Positions 20,270-21,748 of a stretch of DNA of 21,748 nt are shown here, in pieces (positions within the stretch are counted from its first letter, which is position 1; the number at the start of each line of letters is the position of its first letter). The translations under genes were made by a program, and so were the position numbers. The stretch lies in IMG/VR virus record IMGVR_UViG_3300005910_000039, positions 1 through 21,748 of that record; one strand, given 5' to 3'. The notes beneath the pieces are model-generated. The model worked only from the letters and a program-made list of their open reading frames with translations, had not been told where the DNA came from and made no database searches. This DNA comes from a virus.

Positions 20270-20527
20270 ATGAAAATACTAGATTGTAGAGGGGTAGACA
20301 AAAATACTAACGAAACGGTGTATGGAGAACTAACAGTTTTTTGTGCGGTTGGCGACGGTACTGACAAAAAAGGTTTACTAACAGATGAAGAGGGTAAAGA
20401 CCATTGGGTGTATCTAAATACAACAGCACAATGGTGTAACCATAGATTAAGAGCAACCAACGAGAAAGTATTTATACCTCTTATTGCTCTAAAAGGATAC
20501 GGGGAAGGGGAGCCCTTTATAACATGA
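20270..20527 (+). CDS. small hypothetical protein, 85 aa
   Basis: TAGGAGGTTATAAT precedes ATG 20270. The sequence alternates short strands and turns (VYGELTVFCAVGDGTDKKG; KDHWVYLNTTAQW), suggesting a small beta protein. Unknown family. Its stop overlaps the next start (ATGA). Confidence 0.65.
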   Translation: MKILDCRGVDKNTNETVYGELTVFCAVGDGTDKKGLLTDEEGKDHWVYLNTTAQWCNHRLRATNEKVFIPLIALKGYGEGEPFIT

Positions 20528-21003
20528 AAGAAAAGATATGGGGACCAGCGGAACGAGCTGCACAAAGAAAAGTTATGAGAGAAATAAAAGTGCCTAAACA
20601 AGATAATATGTTTGATTACTACAGCAAGAGAGCAGAGGACTACCTTAATGAGGATGAGATGATCTATCTAACCAAAGAGGAAAAGACTTGTATGCAAGAA
20701 TCCATACTAAAGCAATGTACACCTACTGGAAGAAACGTGTTTGATTTATACAATAAAAAGACCGCAAAGGAAATGTTTGCAGAGTTGGGGTATGGACTAA
20801 AGAAGGATAATAGCAATTTTATAACTTATATTAAAGAGGATATTAACTATGGAGTGGAGTACACTATATCATTTGATAAGGTTTCAAAGATTACATATTT
20901 AAACTTTTATGACTATGTGCACGGGACACACAAGCCGGAGGGAGTAATCCATTATAAGGAATTCAAAGCAATTCAACAACAAATAATAGAATTGGAGTGG
21001 TAA
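20524..21003 (+). CDS. hypothetical protein, 159 aa
   Basis: The ATG overlaps the previous stop by four bases. The N-terminal half is charged and helical (PAERAAQRKVMREIKV). The C-terminal half (about 85-159) has a strand-rich segment (YGVEYTISFDKVSKITYLNF) followed by a helix. Similar short C-terminal segments occur in many phage hypothetical proteins, but I recognise no named family. Confidence 0.65.
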   Translation: MKEKIWGPAERAAQRKVMREIKVPKQDNMFDYYSKRAEDYLNEDEMIYLTKEEKTCMQESILKQCTPTGRNVFDLYNKKTAKEMFAELGYGLKKDNSNFITYIKEDINYGVEYTISFDKVSKITYLNFYDYVHGTHKPEGVIHYKEFKAIQQQIIELEW

Positions 21004-21004
21004 T

Positions 21005-21184
21005 ATGAAGCAAGAAATGAAAGCAATAACAGGGCTAATAGAGTTAAACGAATTACTAGCCGCTGCCAATAAGGGTGAAATAATAATCAATAGCTTTATA
21101 CCAAACATAACATTAGAAAATGCTGTCGGAGAAGACATAGGAGTACTAATAATCTCAATAGAAAAGGAAGATGTCGATGAGTAA
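21005..21184 (+). CDS. small acidic hypothetical protein, 59 aa
   Basis: ATG 21005 follows TGGAGTGG, a modest binding site, and the frame runs 59 codons to TAA 21182-21184. Sequence starts MKQEMKAITGLIELNELLAA and ends acidic (KEDVDE). Its 3' end overlaps the recA start by eight bases. Unknown function; translation supported by spacing and overlap only. Confidence 0.55.
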   Translation: MKQEMKAITGLIELNELLAAANKGEIIINSFIPNITLENAVGEDIGVLIISIEKEDVDE

Positions 21185-21748
21185 TATAGAGAAGACCTTA
21201 GAGGCCATCAGAAAAAGTTACGGAGAAGACTCTGTAATGGTACTGGGCGACGGACATGGATTAGATGTAAAGAGAACGACAAGTGGATCGCTTAAGCTTG
21301 ATGAAATATTAGGTGGCGGATATCCCCAAGGAAGAATCATAGAAATTTTCGGACCAGAGTCATGTTTAGATGCGGATACTTTCATACAATACGATGTTAT
21401 GTCTGGGGACAAGAGAATAAATCACAAAGGTGGCAGCATAAAAAGATTATATGAGAGGTTTCATAAAGACTTTAATGGGGTACAACAAGGTATTCATTTA
21501 ATGAATAATGATGTAGACTTTTACGTATCAGCTGTGAATGAAGAAAATAGAGTTATAAAAAATAAAGTACTTGACGTAGTTAACACCGGAAATAAAGAAA
21601 CATTTGAGATGATGGATATATGGGGGAATAGGATAATAGCCACAGCCGACCATAAATTTTTAACGTTAGATGGTTATAAGAAACTTTCTGAATTAGCTGT
21701 GTACGACATTATATTCATACATAACAATACCCACTATAAAAACAAAAA
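21177..21748 (+). CDS. recA: RecA recombinase, 5' part, interrupted by an intein (cut by window edge)
   Basis: Phage-encoded RecA, for strand exchange. ATG 21177 has AAGGAAG upstream; ATG 21171 in the same frame is an alternative. The N-terminal part contains the RecA landmarks LEAIRKSYGEDSVMVLGDG, TTSGSLKLDEILGGGYPQGR and IIEIFGPES, the beginning of Walker A (GPESSGKT in standard RecA). At residue 63 the frame switches to an intein starting with Cys. The rest of RecA lies beyond the window. It ends a run of recombination genes (Cas4-like, RecU-like). Confidence 0.9.
   Translation, partial: MSNIEKTLEAIRKSYGEDSVMVLGDGHGLDVKRTTSGSLKLDEILGGGYPQGRIIEIFGPESCLDADTFIQYDVMSGDKRINHKGGSIKRLYERFHKDFNGVQQGIHLMNNDVDFYVSAVNEENRVIKNKVLDVVNTGNKETFEMMDIWGNRIIATADHKFLTLDGYKKLSELAVYDIIFIHNNTHYKNK
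21363..21748 (+). mobile_element. intein in the RecA P-loop, N-terminal part
   Basis: Starts at C63 of the RecA frame directly after GPES. Block A is CLDADTFIQYDVMSGD. Block B is RIIATADHKFLTLDGY with the T-x-x-H signature (T-A-D-H). The sequence then runs off the window, so the C-terminal Asn and any endonuclease domain are not visible. Insertion is inside the nucleotide-binding loop, as in the SNF2 helicase. Confidence 0.9.

Overview
The window is a stretch of a tailed-phage (or prophage) genome. It is A+T-rich, densely packed, and every supported gene is on the + strand. Purine-rich AGGAGG-type ribosome binding sites, a RecU-type resolvase, a phage replisome-organizer protein with a DnaC-type loader, and two sigma-70/sigma-A consensus promoters suggest a low-G+C Firmicutes host. 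The host genus cannot be named from the sequence.

Left part (1-2780): short, tightly coupled hypothetical ORFs, interrupted at 873-1458 by a gene-free stretch rich in RNA secondary structure. That stretch has a tRNA-like domain at 947-1067 and a multi-helix region at 1068-1416. The small gene after it is bracketed by a perfect 14-bp inverted repeat. An HNH endonuclease gene follows, whose flanks match the two ends of another tRNA-like element.

Middle part (2784-7398): an array of 16 canonical tRNA genes: His, Glu, Arg(TCT), Asn, Ser(GCT), Ser(TGA), Gln, Lys, Arg(TCG), Leu(TAG), Leu(TAA), Asp, Phe, Ile, Thr, Tyr. Interspersed are small proteins, one HNH and two GIY-YIG homing-type endonucleases, several tRNA-like but non-canonical RNAs, and two further structured RNA regions (about 3487-3685 and 6946-7148). 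The outstanding observation concerns the two GIY-YIG genes. Each sits directly behind a tRNA that stops at nucleotide 73 without CCA. In each, the endonuclease stop codon is followed at once by a second copy of tRNA nucleotides 60-76 ending in CCA. Both elements begin with a hairpin of the same shape but different sequence. They look like a small, tRNA-3'-end-targeting, endonuclease-bearing element.

Right part (7788-21748): a replication and recombination module. In order it holds a SNF2-family helicase with an HNH-bearing intein in its P-loop, small unknown proteins, a replisome-organizer-like protein, a DnaC-like loader, a DnaB-like helicase, a DnaG-like primase, a likely ssDNA-binding protein with a Pro/Gln/Ala/Val tail, a family A DNA polymerase with a 3'-5' exonuclease domain, a Cas4-like nuclease, a RecU-like resolvase, four small unknown genes, and the start of recA. 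RecA is also interrupted in its P-loop by an intein that runs off the window. Start/stop overlaps and strong promoters at 7788 and 10422 suggest one or two long operons.

All function calls come from motif recognition by eye. No database search, tRNA scan or RNA folding program was run.
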